64,000 bases of DNA. Source: Apium graveolens. Lineage: Eukaryota > Streptophyta > Magnoliopsida > Apiales > Apiaceae. Positions 22,029 through 32,290 of this stretch are shown here, piece after piece (the stretch's first letter is position 1; each line of letters starts with the position of its first letter). The DNA lies in the NCBI RefSeq assembly GCF_009905375.1, contig NC_133647.1, positions 80,814,442 to 80,878,441 of the forward strand. The letters run 5' to 3'. Below the pieces are notes generated by a model, which saw only the letters and a list, made by a program, of their open reading frames with translations, did no database searches and was not told the DNA's origin. The position numbers and the translations under genes were made by a program.

Positions 22029-22643
22029 TGTTAGATATATTTGATAATGTCATGGTTAATATGTTTTATGTTTAGCTTTTAGATCTTACTTGAATAGGAT
22101 AAATCAGTACTTAACATCAGATCAGTACTTATACTGGAAGTCAGGACTTAAGGATATCAGTACTTATGTTATCAGGAGATAATCATCAGAAGATAGATAT
22201 CAGAACTTAAGTGCTGAAGGACGATCAGATAAGGACAGTAGCTGATTAAAGGAAAGAAGATCAAGATAAACATAAGAAGAGATATGCATGAAGAAGGAAT
22301 TCTGTAAAGAATGGAATACTTGGAAGAAAAGATATCTGATTGATATATTTTAGGAAGCAGAATTATATTCCATATCAATTAGCGATTATCTTGTAACTGT
22401 GTAGTATATAAACATAGACATAGGGTTTACACTATAAGTGTTATCATTATTAGAGAAGATTATTCATTGTAACCCTAGCAGCTCTCGTGATATCTGTTCA
22501 TCACTGAGAGGTAACAGTTCCATACTGTAACAGAGTTTATTGTTTCAATAAAGTTTGTTTTCTGTTACTTAAGTTCTTAAAGTTCGATTTGAGTGTATTA
22601 TACATTGTATTCACCCCCTCTACAGTGTGTGTGTGACCTAACA
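22029..22643 (+). repeat. 3' LTR of copia-1
   Basis: 615 bp, TGTTAGATAT to GTGACCTAACA. The upstream part carries several ATCAG(T/A)ACTTA motifs (22103, 22119, 22158, 22199). A TATA-like GTATATAAACA occurs near 22405, followed by the start of the probable transcript. It matches the copia-2 5' LTR (55941-56537), which has a short internal deletion. Confidence 0.93.
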
Positions 22644-24008
22644 GATTGTACCTCCTAAAATCAAGGAGAATGGACTCTATCTTCAAGGAATGGCTTCCTA
22701 ATGCATTTCTACCACTAAAAATATGGTGATAACTCCTAATTAAAGGATATATACCTGATTTATTGGATAATTATATTTTATTATGTATTAATTAAGTTTT
22801 GAGTGTCATGCTGGAGCTAGGATACTAGAAGCTCACTTGGAAGTGGTTGGATAGACTTTGGACACATGGAATGGATTTTTAATAGGATTCCACCACTATA
22901 AACGTGGTAAATAACAAGGATTAAAGGATAAGTAAGTGGTTTAATGATAATCATGTCTAAGTTATGGATTAAAATGGGTTTCTAGTGTCCTGCCGCACTT
23001 GAACACTAGAACCTCACTTGGAACAGTTGGATTAACTGCGGGAACTAGTTTTGGCTTATCAGCAACATGGCTTGTTGCTCAAGGACAAGAGTCCAACCCG
23101 AAAAGAACTACATCGAGCTTGATTCCTATATATAGGGTATGTAGGCAATTGGAGAGGGGGTTAGAATAATCATTTTTTACGCGAATTGGCACGTGTAACC
23201 ATTGTGACTATTTTCCAAGTATATTTGGCCGGATTGAGAAGGATATTCTCTACCATTTTTACTTGGTTCTTTTCCTATTCAGCTAATTTTTCATACACAA
23301 TTCCAGCTTTACCTCTGCAATCACACCTCTGTTCATTAGCTGCATCAGCCATATTCTCATCCGAAAACCAAGGGTGATTCAGTTATTTAGGCAAGATTAA
23401 CTTGGGGTGTTGTTACCAAATTTCTCTCACAACAGATAACATGGGGACAGCCCTCGCCCCCCACCCAAGAAAAAATCAATTTTTAAGACCCTGGTGTATG
23501 TAACCCCTGCATATTCTATGTACTTAACTATAATAGAATTCAACAATTATTGGATAATTGAGTATTGAGATCCCAAGCGCTTTCTATCATCAATTGATAA
23601 ACAAACTGATTTCGAGAATAGCTCTGAGAATACCTCAAGGATCCCGCATTGTTCATAAAATTAGTGCAAAAACCCGTGAAAGGCACGGGTCTGTTTAAAA
23701 ACTAAAATAATTTCTCAAACGAACTTACACATATACTAAAATGATTTTATAATAAAAACACGGTAAATGACAATATATCAAATTTATTCAAATTTTTTAT
23801 ATAGTAAATTTTGAGACATTTTTTTATTTTGAAAAGAACTGGACGTATGTAACTTGTATGATTTTAACGAAATAACCATATAATTGTTAGACATGAAATC
23901 AGGTATATATTCAAGGGTAGCTGATGAATATATGATACAATCTACTAGAGTTATGTAATGATCAATCTTGACCTTCTTTTACCTTTTTATACAAAAAATA
24001 TATGATTG
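22644..24008. other. Spacer without recognisable gene
   Basis: It holds two diverged tandem units of ~180 bp (22682-23040), described separately, then AT-rich DNA with a TATA-like TATATATAGGG near 23130. I see no conserved coding sequence. The open frame at 23186-23377 has no recognisable features. Confidence 0.5.
22682..23040. repeat. Two diverged ~180-bp tandem units
   Basis: Shared landmarks recur in the same order: CCACTA-AAA-ATGGT, ATTAAAGGATA, AGTGTC.TGC, GA-ACTAGAA-CTCACTTGGAA, then GTTGGAT. Unit 1 runs about 22682-22860 and unit 2 about 22861-23040. Divergence is high, so the duplication is old. The origin is unknown. Confidence 0.55.
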
Positions 24009-24013
24009 CATAT
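24009..24013. repeat. Target site duplication CATAT, left of gypsy-B
   Basis: CATAT immediately precedes the left LTR and recurs immediately after the right LTR at 30534-30538. A perfect 5-bp target duplication is typical of LTR-retrotransposon integration. Confidence 0.92.
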
Positions 24014-24582
24014 TGTTATGGATAAAAAACTAATATATATAATTGTTGTATTTATTACTAAGGTACGGGAGCTCAAGGCCTTTAATGGCTGCTCTCGTGT
24101 TTCGTAGCTTAACTCTGCCTTTACGAGATGCCTACGTATCTCTGTGAATTAGAGAATCAAGCCAAAAAATGTAGTTCTGATTTGTGGGGTGAGACCCCTT
24201 ATATAGATGTGGGAGTCCTTGAATTGGACTTGGTATAGGAGACTTGGTGGTCAAGTCTCTGAATTAGGATAGACTTAGGAGTCCTAGGGAGTAGGAAGCT
24301 GATTCCTTATCCCATGAGGTTCCTTGGAGGCCAATCTACAAGGATTTATATCCCCACTAGGACTTATCTTAATAGATGTTTTTCTCGCTTATTTATTAGT
24401 TACGAAATTAATAAATAATCAGGGTTTTTGGGCCTTCTTTGTTCCATCAGGCCTGATCTGGTCCATCAGGCCTGATCAACATGTTAACCTTTCTGGTCTG
24501 AATGTCATACATCTTCTTATTGGGCCTTGCAGCCCAAACTGTAATATTTAATTATGTAATCAGGATTTATTTATCCCTATCA
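24014..24582 (-). repeat. 3' LTR of gypsy-B (left end)
   Basis: On the minus strand it starts TGATAGGGATAAAT and ends CATAACA. It contains a TATATAAG box (near 24204) in the same context, TATAAGGGGTCTCACCCC, as the LTRs of gypsy-C, although most of the LTR differs from that family. Confidence 0.93.
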
Positions 24583-24720
24583 TTTTCCCCCCAACTTTTG
24601 GGAAACCGTATAAGATTTCGCGAAAGTTAAGTTCATTTATTCCCTTATAGGGTTTCATTTTTTGTGTAAAGTGTGGAGCGACCTACACATTTACAACAAT
24701 TTTTCCTTTTATTCAAGAAT
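24583..24720 (-). other. Polypurine tract and conserved pre-LTR block (gypsy-B)
   Basis: On the minus strand the LTR is preceded by GTTGGGGGGAAAA. The ~120 bp before it (with GTGTAGGTCGCTCCACACTT, CCCTATAAGGGAA and TACGGTTTCCCA) is closely conserved with 44290-44411 in gypsy-C, in contrast to the LTRs and repeat arrays on either side. Confidence 0.75.
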
Positions 24721-24954
24721 TATCTTAATTTCCAAAAAAATTTCCCTTAATTCCAGGATTTTTCCCTAATTTTCTGGATTTTTTCCTAATTTTCTAGGAT
24801 TTATCCTTAATTTTCTGGATTTTTCCCTAATTTTCCGGGATTTATCCTTAATTTTCTGGATTTTTCCCTAATTTCTGAAAATACCAACATTTTTCAGAAA
24901 ATATTTTAACGAATTTCCTTATTTTTCTGGACTTTCCCTCAATTTTCTAGCTTA
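24721..24954. repeat. Pyrimidine-rich short tandem repeat (gypsy-B)
   Basis: Repeats of ~22 bp such as TTTTCTGGATTTTTCCCTAA form the counterpart, on the other strand, of the purine-rich tier at 43945-44225. They are part of the hypervariable 3' untranslated region of Tat elements. Confidence 0.75.
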
Positions 24955-25575
24955 AAATCGATCAGGATGTATACAAAATCGATTAGGATTTCTGATCGAT
25001 TTCGATCAGGATCCTGATCGATTTTGATCAGGATCCTGATCGAACTAGCTCAGAAAGTAACACTCTGGTCAATTGGATCTTCGACCACGATCTATGCAGA
25101 ATCGATCAGAACTCCTGATCGATTTCGATCAGGATTCTGATCGAACTAGCCTTCAAAGTGACATTCTAGTCGGTTGAACCTTCGACCAGGATCTGGGCAG
25201 AATCGACCAGGATTCCTGATCGATTTCGATCAGGATCCTAATCGAACTAGGTGGCTTTCTACCATTTTGATCGAATGAAGTATCGATCTGGATTCGGTTT
25301 TATGTCGATCAGGACTCTGATCGAATTCAATGGATTTCTTCCCTTTTATTCGAATGATATATCGATCTGGATCCTCTTTTGTGTCGATCAGGACTCTGAT
25401 CGAACTTAGTGAACTTTTTTCCTTTTGTTCGAATGAGATATCGATCAGGATCCTTTTTTGTGTCGATCAGGACTCTGATCGAACTCAATGGATTTCTTCC
25501 CTTTTGTTCGAATGAAATATCGATCAGGATTTTCTTCTTTGTCGATCAGGACTCTGATCGAACCATCTTAAAATT
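24955..25575. repeat. Near-palindromic GATCAGG array with 79-bp units (gypsy-B)
   Basis: A dense array of dyad-symmetric cores, including the perfect 18-bp palindrome CGATCAGGATCCTGATCG (25003-25020). The right half is regular: units starting TCGAATGA at 25271, 25350, 25429 and 25508 give a constant 79-bp period. The array ends ~130 bp before the TATA box of the opposite-strand gene, so it forms that gene's upstream region as well as the element's 3' untranslated region. Confidence 0.9.
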
Positions 25576-25707
25576 CTGGTCGATTTTCGACCCTTCATTT
25601 TCCATGGGAGCTTCTAGATTATTCCTGATACTTCTTGTAGATGGGCTTTTTTAGGTTGGGCCTGGCTACATGGGCCTAAAAACGCCTCGTATTCCGAGCT
25701 TTTCGCT

Positions 25708-25715
25708 TATATAAG
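25708..25715 (+). promoter_or_regulatory. TATA box of antisense gene (gypsy-B)
   Basis: TATATAAG lies 176 bp before the ATG at 25884, followed by a CA/TC-rich leader. It is conserved in gypsy-C (43188-43195) and gypsy-A (5238-5245) on the corresponding strand. This supports a dedicated promoter. Confidence 0.7.
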
Positions 25716-25883
25716 TGTAGTGTGAAGTGAGAATCCTCACTTCACTTCACATTTCTCATACTTTCTCTCACAATTCTCTCTAGAGTTCTCCCTTTGAGAA
25801 GGCGATTTCCGGCGACCTCAGCCACCGCAGCTCCACCTTTCTCAAGTTTTTCTGGGTTTCGAGCATTCAACCGAAGCATATCA

Positions 25884-27728
25884 ATGGCGGATCGTGACTT
25901 GGCTCGTTTGCAGAAGATGAATGTTTCTAAGAGAGGTACAAACATTCAAATTCAATCTCCGTATACTTCCCTAATTGATATGATTAACTCTAGAGGTGAT
26001 GAATATCCCTCTCTATCTGAGTTAGATTCGTATAACCACGGTAACACCTTTCATGAGTTAGATGGTAGAATCGAGTCCATGAACACCCTGTACAGACTTC
26101 CACCCCACCTTAGGATTACTCCAGCCGCCCATGGGGATAGGACATGTAACTGGGAGGGGGATACCTTGTTTATTTATCGAGGAGCCCTGACCGCGGGTCT
26201 TAGGTTCCCATTCCATGAATTTATTCCTCGCTTACTCGCTGATGTACAAATCAACCCTTGTCAACTCCCTCCTAACACTTGAAGGAACATTATCTGTTTT
26301 ATGGTCCTTTGTCTTAGAAACAATTTTTCTCTTTTCGTAGCTGTCTTTAGGAAAGTTTTCCAATTCTATAATAGCTCCATGAGTCAACCGGGTTGGGTTT
26401 TAATTCGTCAACGGCCCAAAATCCCCCATATCTTTGATAGTAATTCCATAGTTGAGAACAACCCCAAATGGAGGGATGAGTTCGTTAGGCTGACCTGGGC
26501 CGGGGGTGATTGGGCCACACTCTTCCGTAGGCCCTTTTGCAAAGTGTTAGATGGCAGTCCAGGTAGCATCAGGTTATCTGATGAGGAGGAGGTGGCCTAT
26601 CAAGCCTTAATTTCAGATGATGGGAAAACAGACACCTGGACCCTCTTAGAGGAGTTTTTCTTGAAGAAAGTTGGTCTCTCTCAGGCCAGTGATAAGGGTA
26701 AATTTATAACTGGATAGCTATTTTTCCTTCCCTTTAACTGTAACATTTTATCTCCTGCAATTTAATATTCCTTCTATCTTTTTCTTTCAGCTTGCGAGGC
26801 CATCAATAACGTCAACAGGCCCAAGGAAGGGGAGTCTGGCCGCCAGAAGAGGGCCAAGCTAAACAAGGACCCCAGGAGCAAGCCTGACGGTCCTACTTTC
26901 CTTAAGCCCCACGTCCCGGTGGTCGAGCTGGGGGACGATGTGGATCCTCCACTTAAGGCACATTCCTTCAGGGCTAACTGGGGCTTCAGGAGGAGCGATA
27001 CGGTGGTTGGATCCACCAAACATGCTAAGGATTGGTCGTACCATTCCATCACTCCCCACGATTTTACTGACATTGTTACGGGGAGTGATATCGAGACTAT
27101 TGAGCTTCTGGGTTCTTAAGCCCAAGCTACGGTAACTTTCTTTTTTCTTTTTTCTTTGAATTCCAACTTTCTTGTATTTCAACGAACTTGTGTTAACTCA
27201 TATTTCTTTGCAGAGTAACACCTACTTCCAGGCGGCCCTCCATCAGGCTAGGTCCTGGAAGGGTAACTCTGATGGGTTTGAGAAGGAGATGAAGAAATGG
27301 GAGGAGAGACCAAGGTCCTGGAGAAGAAGCTGGACACGAAGAAGGAGGAGCTGGCTAAGGCTCATTCCGAGCTGGTGAAACTTAGGAGCGATAAGGATAA
27401 GCTCATTGATGACTACATGGATTCTGACAAGTTTAAGAATCTCATGGAGATTCATGATGAGGGTCTTTATTCCCTACAGTTTACTCAGGGATGGGATGCG
27501 GCCGTAAAGGCGGTTTCTGAGAGGCATCCGGGCTTAGTCGACCCTAAGGACTTTATAAGTCCTGAGCAGGCTGAGACGGAGGACAACATAGATGCCCTCT
27601 TCAACTCCCCTCAGCCAGATGATCGCATCTTGGATCCTAACACTGTTTCTCCTCCCGCTTCTCCTGCGAAGGATGATGAAGGTGCTGATAAGGAGCAAGA
27701 GAATGAAGGCTCCCGCATGGAGGAGTAG
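25884..27728 (+). pseudogene. Spliced antisense gene of Tat element (gypsy-B copy)
   Basis: The gene runs opposite to the element's pol. Three exons fit GT-AG introns in phase: 25884-26697, 26791-27131, 27214-27728, predicting ~557 residues. The ATG is chosen because all three copies share MADRDLA there and the upstream frame lacks an ATG. The exon 1 product (RFPFHEFIPRLLADVQINPCQLPPNT, from which the family is recognised in short: FHEFIPRLLADVQINP) resembles the N-terminus of plant 'putative gypsy type transposon' proteins. Exon 3 encodes a coiled coil (EKKLDTKKEELAKAHSEL) and an acidic tail. This copy has TGA for W at 26279-26281, TAA for Q at 27117-27119 and a one-base loss near 27303, so it is broken. 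Extra antisense ORFs are known in Tat elements; their function is not. Confidence 0.75.
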
Positions 27729-28116
27729 TTTTTTCATTTTGTAATTTTATCATTAACTTATGTCTGGACTTTTGTTTGTATCAAAACTTATTACCCTCCG
27801 GGGTTATTTTATATGCTACTTTCCTTATTCGCATATTTCTCCTTTATCTTTCCGATACTTTAATATGCATTCAAACTTGAACTAATTGGCCACACAAGTA
27901 CTATCACAACTCAAACATCCATAGGTTGAAATAATTTTGAACTCTTCAATTTGAAGTCTGGTTTTTCAAAACCTTACATAATATGGGTTCGACCCTTAAC
28001 AATAATAACTTGACAATGTAAATTCTACTGGAATATAAAATCCTATGCAAGCAAAGCTTCAAGGTGCTTTTCAACTTACTTGTCATCCAGACAAGTGAGA
28101 ATCGTATTCAATTGCC
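27729..28116. other. Spacer between antisense gene 3' end and integrase end
   Basis: About 390 bp separating two convergent genes, the antisense gene (plus strand) and integrase (minus strand). It is AT-rich with no ORF of note. It presumably contains the 3' end signals of the antisense transcript. Confidence 0.6.
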
Positions 28117-29625
28117 CTACACATAGTAAACCTTCAGGTTTTGTGCATGCCAAGTTCTTGGGACTTCAAAACCATCCATTGTCTCCTGCTTGTAGGTTCC
28201 TCTACCTTGAACGCTCTTAACTTTGTACGGCCCTTCCTAATTCGGGGCAAGCTTCCCTTTCTGTCCTACCCCAGAAGCTTCTATCTTCCTCAAGACTAGG
28301 TCACCTTGTTTAAAGAACCTTTCTTTAACCCTTAGGTTGTAGTAGAATGAAGCCTTCTTCTGATACTCTACTATCTTTGCATGTGCCCCATCTCGCACTT
28401 CATCGATTAAGTCCAGAGCCAACCTTTGTCCTTCCTCATTTTCCTCAACATTGAAAGCCTGAATCCTCGGAGAAGAATGTGATATCTCCACGGGAACAAC
28501 TGCTTCTGCCCCATATTGGAAGTATCTCATCCACCCAATTATTTCTTGATTTCTCGATCCTCTTCTTTAGTCCATCCAAGATTATTCGATTTGCTACCTC
28601 CGCTTTCCCATTGGCTTGCGGGTGAGCCACAGAGGTGAACCGTAACTCAATTTCATTTTCTTCACAATACTTCTTAAATTCCTCGTTGTTAAACTGCGTT
28701 CCATTGTCGGTGACTAGGATACGGGGAATTCCATACCGGCACATAATATTTTCCCACAGGAATTATGCAACCTGCTTAGTTATGATCTTAGCCAAAGGTT
28801 TGGCTTCAATCCATTTCGTAAAATAATCAATGGCTACAATCAGGAACTTTCTTAGTGCCGTGGCCATGGGTAAAGGCCCTAGAATATCCATCCCCCACAT
28901 AGCAAAGGGAATAGGCGAGTTGATAGAGGTCAGCATCTCGGGGGGTTGTCTAACAACTGGTGTATGCTTCTGACAGCGATCACACTTCTTCATATATTCT
29001 TTGGCATCAGCCAACATTTCTGGTCAATAGAAGCCTAAACGGGTTATCTTATGAGCCAAGGCCCTGCCCCCCAAGTGTTGCCCACAAATACCTTCATGCA
29101 CTTCCTCAAGAGCCAAGCGTGCCTCATCGGGCCTGAGACACCTCAAGTAAGGAACCACGAAAGATCTTTTATACAGAATCCCATCTCTCAAATAGTACCT
29201 TAGTGCTCGAACAGTTAACTTCCGTGCTTCAGTTGCATCGCTTGGTAACCAACCGGTTTGAATGTGAGCCTTGATGGGATCAATCCATGACGTCCCCAGG
29301 CCTATGGGAGCCACAAGCTTAACATCTATGCTTCGTGTCTTCAAAACACGGAAGTACACACTTTCTGAACTTTCTTCTATCTCAGATGAAGCAAACTTTG
29401 ATAACGCATCTGCCTTAGCATTTTCTTCCCTTGGAATGTGTTCAACATGGAATTCATTAAATTGGGTCATCACAGCCCTTACTAGGCGGACATACTTAGC
29501 CATCGTATCATCCCTTGCCTCAAATTCTCCCTTTACCTGGGATATGATCAGTTTCGAGTCTCCACGGACCTTTAAGTTTTTGACTCTAAGCGTCCCAGCT
29601 AGGCCAAGGCCAGCATATCCACTTC
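28117..29625 (-). pseudogene. gypsy-B pol remnant: archaeal-type RNase H end and integrase
   Basis: On the minus strand: the C-terminal half of the second RNase H (VKNLKVRGDSKLIISQVKGE; IPREENAKADALSKFASS), a linker, the integrase zinc finger (CDRCQK), and the core with GMDILGPL, TDNGTQF and NGKAEV, so the three acidic residues are present. The end is TWHAQNLKVY then a stop at 28117-28119. Damage: a stop after RLGFY (about 29024), one after KQVA (about 28760), loss of ~60 bp in the conserved LWAYRTT..AYRAEAVV part near 28520, and a stop near 28237. The 5' end is a deletion junction with gag at about 29620. Confidence 0.88.
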
Positions 29626-29928
29626 CTCCAACCTCGGGGTAAAGTGGCATCCCATAAGGGGGTTAGTAGTAACAACAGTTGAATATTCATACCCGACGGG
29701 TCGAGAATTAACAGGTATATGTACTTGTTGAACTTGAGGATTTGTACCTTGAATAGTCGGGGGAGTCGTCCCTTGTGGCTGAGGTTGAGTTGCCCCTATC
29801 TGGGCTTCCGCTTGATTAGATGCATAAGTTGAGTGGGGAGGTATCTCCACGGTTGATGAAATCACCTGGGTTGTCCCCGATGGTGTTCCTTCTTCCAGAG
29901 CTCTAATTGTTCTCCGTGTTCTCACCAT
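29610..29928 (-). pseudogene. gypsy-B gag N-terminus
   Basis: It starts MVRTRRTIRALEEG shortly after the primer site and keeps the proline/glutamine-rich leader ending NPLMGCHFTPRLEEVDM, like the leader in gypsy-C at 35412-35510. After VDM the sequence jumps out of frame into the second RNase H. The capsid core, zinc knuckle, protease, RT and first RNase H are deleted. Confidence 0.85.
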
Positions 29929-29942
29929 GGTTATTGTTGTGC

Positions 29943-29963
29943 TTTCCCACAGACGACGCCAAA
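29943..29963 (-). other. Primer binding site of gypsy-B
   Basis: On the minus strand TTTGGCGTCGTCTGTGGGAA follows the LTR end CATAACA directly. It differs by one base from TGGCGCCGTCTGTGGGAA in gypsy-C. Confidence 0.85.
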
Positions 29964-30533
29964 TGTTATGGATAAAAAACTAATATATATAATTGCTGTA
30001 TTTATTACTAAGGTACGGTAGCTCAAGGCCTTTAATGGCTGCTCTCGTGTTTCGTAGCTTAACTCTGCCTTTACGAGATGCCTACGTATCTCTGTGAATT
30101 AGAGAATCAAGCCAAAAAAACGTAGTTCTGATTTGTGGGGTGAGACCCCTTATATAGATGTGGGAGTCCTTGAATTGGACTTGGTATAGGAGACTTGGTG
30201 GTCAAGTCTCTGAATTAGGATAGACTTAGGAGTCCTAGGGAGTAGGAAGCTGATTCCTTATCCCATGAGGTTCCTTGGAGGCCAATCTACAAGGATTTAT
30301 ATCCCCACTAGGACTTATCTTAATAGATGTTTTTCTCGCTTATTTATTAGTTACGAAATTAATAAATAATCAGGGTTTTTGGGCCTTCTTTGTTCCATCA
30401 GGCCTGATCTGGTCCATCAGGCCTGATCAACATGTTAACCTTTCTGGTCTGAATGTCATACATCTTCTTATTGGGCCTTGCAGCCCAAACTGTAATATTT
30501 AATTATGTAATCAGGATTTATTTATCCCTATCA
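29964..30533 (-). repeat. 5' LTR of gypsy-B (right end)
   Basis: 570 bp, almost identical to 24014-24582, with about four differences seen by eye, including an A-run length change near 30114. This close identity marks a recent insertion. Confidence 0.93.
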
Positions 30534-30538
30534 CATAT
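30534..30538. repeat. Target site duplication CATAT, right of gypsy-B
   Basis: Matches 24009-24013. Confidence 0.92.
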
Positions 30539-32290
30539 GTGAGTCAATTTTATAATATGTATAATTTTATAAATAAGATCTAAATCAGCATCTCACACGA
30601 ACAAACGTAACTTAAAACTAACGCCCCATTTATTTACCACTTAATACATGACCGATTCGGACATTCAGTTTGTTTGTACATACAAATTGGTTTAACTGAG
30701 CGAACCATATTCATATGAATGATTCTTTTACAAGTGTCTAACTGAGCCATTCAATATCTATATATACTCTCTAGATCACCTCATGTGACGGGCACTCTAT
30801 AGATCACTATCCAGGGGCATGTGCATTTTAATTACATGATGTTAATTGAGTAAAATTTTTAATGCATGTTACTATTATATTGTAGTCCAGATATGTTACT
30901 TAAAATTTTTTATCATGCTTTCTTTCATATTATTTTTATGATTTTACAATTTTAATTACATTACTTGTATTGTTATATATAATTATTAAATTATTTATCT
31001 GAAGTTTAATATATTTTATGAGAAAAAATTATTAATTTAAAATGGTATATTTATTGAATTGAAATCATTCAGATTTTTGGTGAATTTATTTATCAAACAA
31101 TTTTACTCATTCTAAATTTAGATATCTTAATAATTCAGATGATTCATAAATTTGAATGATTCAGATATTTTTAATTCAAATTCGCCAAATGACCCATAAG
31201 TATTATTTGTAAATATGTTCTGCCACATGATATATATATATAACTTAATAAAATTATTAAATATATACTAATAATTGATTTCGGTCGGTATTTGATTAAT
31301 TATATCAAGCAATTACCAATTATCTGATTAATCCATGAATGGTGTTCGTATTGACTAACTCTGATTCCTGCTTTCTACGATATCATGTATTCTAAAAATT
31401 TTAAGTTAAAATTATAAGTGTTTTTTAATAGAGTGTGTGATTGATTAATTTATAATTGCGTATATAATATCAGGTGTCCCCGGATCGGTCTGGTCGAGTT
31501 GAAGACGTTTTACAATCATACCTAATTGAAATAATTTAAAAATTTGCAAACCAACCAATGAAAAATAAACTAATATCCAACCCTATTAATCATTTTTCAG
31601 TTTGTGTTTGGTTGGGTCAGCTTGAATGAGGTCAATAAGTTTACGAAATTTTTATATTACCGTACGCATAAAAAGTAAAAGACTTATGATTTATAATATT
31701 ATTTCTAATATTTAGTTTTGGGTAATAATATAATTTTAGTAATGTATATTTATTGTAAGTAATATGTGTACCCATTATATGTACTTATTAAACTACAAAT
31801 TAAAGTATACTATATTATGCAGTGTATAGTTAGATATAACATATACATACATATATAAAATATTCAAACAAAATTTGAAATATAAATCGAGTTGGTTTGG
31901 CTGAAAAAATAGAACGTATAACAAACCCTTTTAATTAAATTTAATTTTTTTAATCGAAATACGTATGTATTTTTTATAGTCATTTAATCTACCAAAAGAG
32001 GTTGGTTCGTCCGACTAAGATTGTAACAAAATACATAATTATACATAAAATTACAAAACCTAAATAAAATTGAGTGATATAAATATATAAACTAATATTT
32101 AATTTACTTAAAAGTTAAAATAAAAAATTGGGTTAAAGGAAAATTGTAATTTAACTAATAAGATTTTTAGAAACAAACTTAAAACTGAATTTATCACAAT
32201 AGTTATGACATGGAAATCTAAGAGGTCGGCAGTTCGATACTCTGCTAAAACAAATACATCTCATTTTAAACAAAAAAAAAAGATATCACA
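30539..32290. other. AT-rich intergenic spacer
   Basis: No ORF or recognisable element. A short stretch near 32215-32255 (GGTCGGCAGTTCGATACTCTG followed by an A run, written here only by position) resembles the 3' part of a tRNA-derived SINE, but too little matches to call it. Confidence 0.5.

Larger units (their letters stand above)
9507..22643 (+). mobile_element. SIRE/Maximus-type Ty1/copia element, copia-1
   Basis: The order is truncated 5' LTR, initiator-Met-tRNA primer site, gag with zinc knuckles, protease-integrase-RT-RNase H in copia order, a long non-coding stretch, two accessory ORFs, polypurine tract, 3' LTR. At ~13.1 kb it is larger than most copia elements, as expected of Sireviruses, which typically have a long gag and an extra 3' ORF. 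RT and RNase H sequence ([17 protein letters not shown]) fits the SIRE lineage. gag-pol has about ten stops or frameshifts, so this copy is inactive. No target duplication can be read because the left LTR end is missing. Confidence 0.92.
24014..30533 (-). mobile_element. Tat-lineage Ty3/gypsy element gypsy-B, internally deleted
   Basis: A complete insertion of 6.5 kb in minus orientation, bounded by near-identical LTRs (24014-24582 and 29964-30533; about four differences seen) and the target duplication CATAT. Reading on the minus strand: LTR, primer site, start of gag, then directly the end of the second (archaeal-type) RNase H, integrase, the opposite-strand spliced gene, repeat arrays, polypurine tract, LTR. 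The rest of gag, protease, RT and the first RNase H are gone. The young LTRs imply recent movement using proteins supplied by other elements. Confidence 0.95.

Noticed and set aside
24324..24551. 75-residue ORF MEANLQGFISPLG..., present twice identically (also 30275-30502)
   Set aside because: It lies inside the LTRs of gypsy-B on the non-coding strand; identity only reflects LTR identity.
24955..25575. Regularly spaced palindromic repeats reminiscent of a CRISPR array
   Set aside because: Nuclear plant DNA inside an LTR retrotransposon; spacers are themselves repeated and unit length varies between copies. It is a tandem repeat of the element's 3' UTR.
25330..25654. ORFs with repeated RSGSSFVSIRTLIELSE-type sequence
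   Set aside because: A by-product of the 79-bp palindromic repeat (period not a multiple of three; frames alternate); no conserved product.
32215..32280. tRNA-derived SINE near a B-box-like GTTCGATACTC and A run
   Set aside because: No A-box or target duplication could be defined; too little evidence for an entry.
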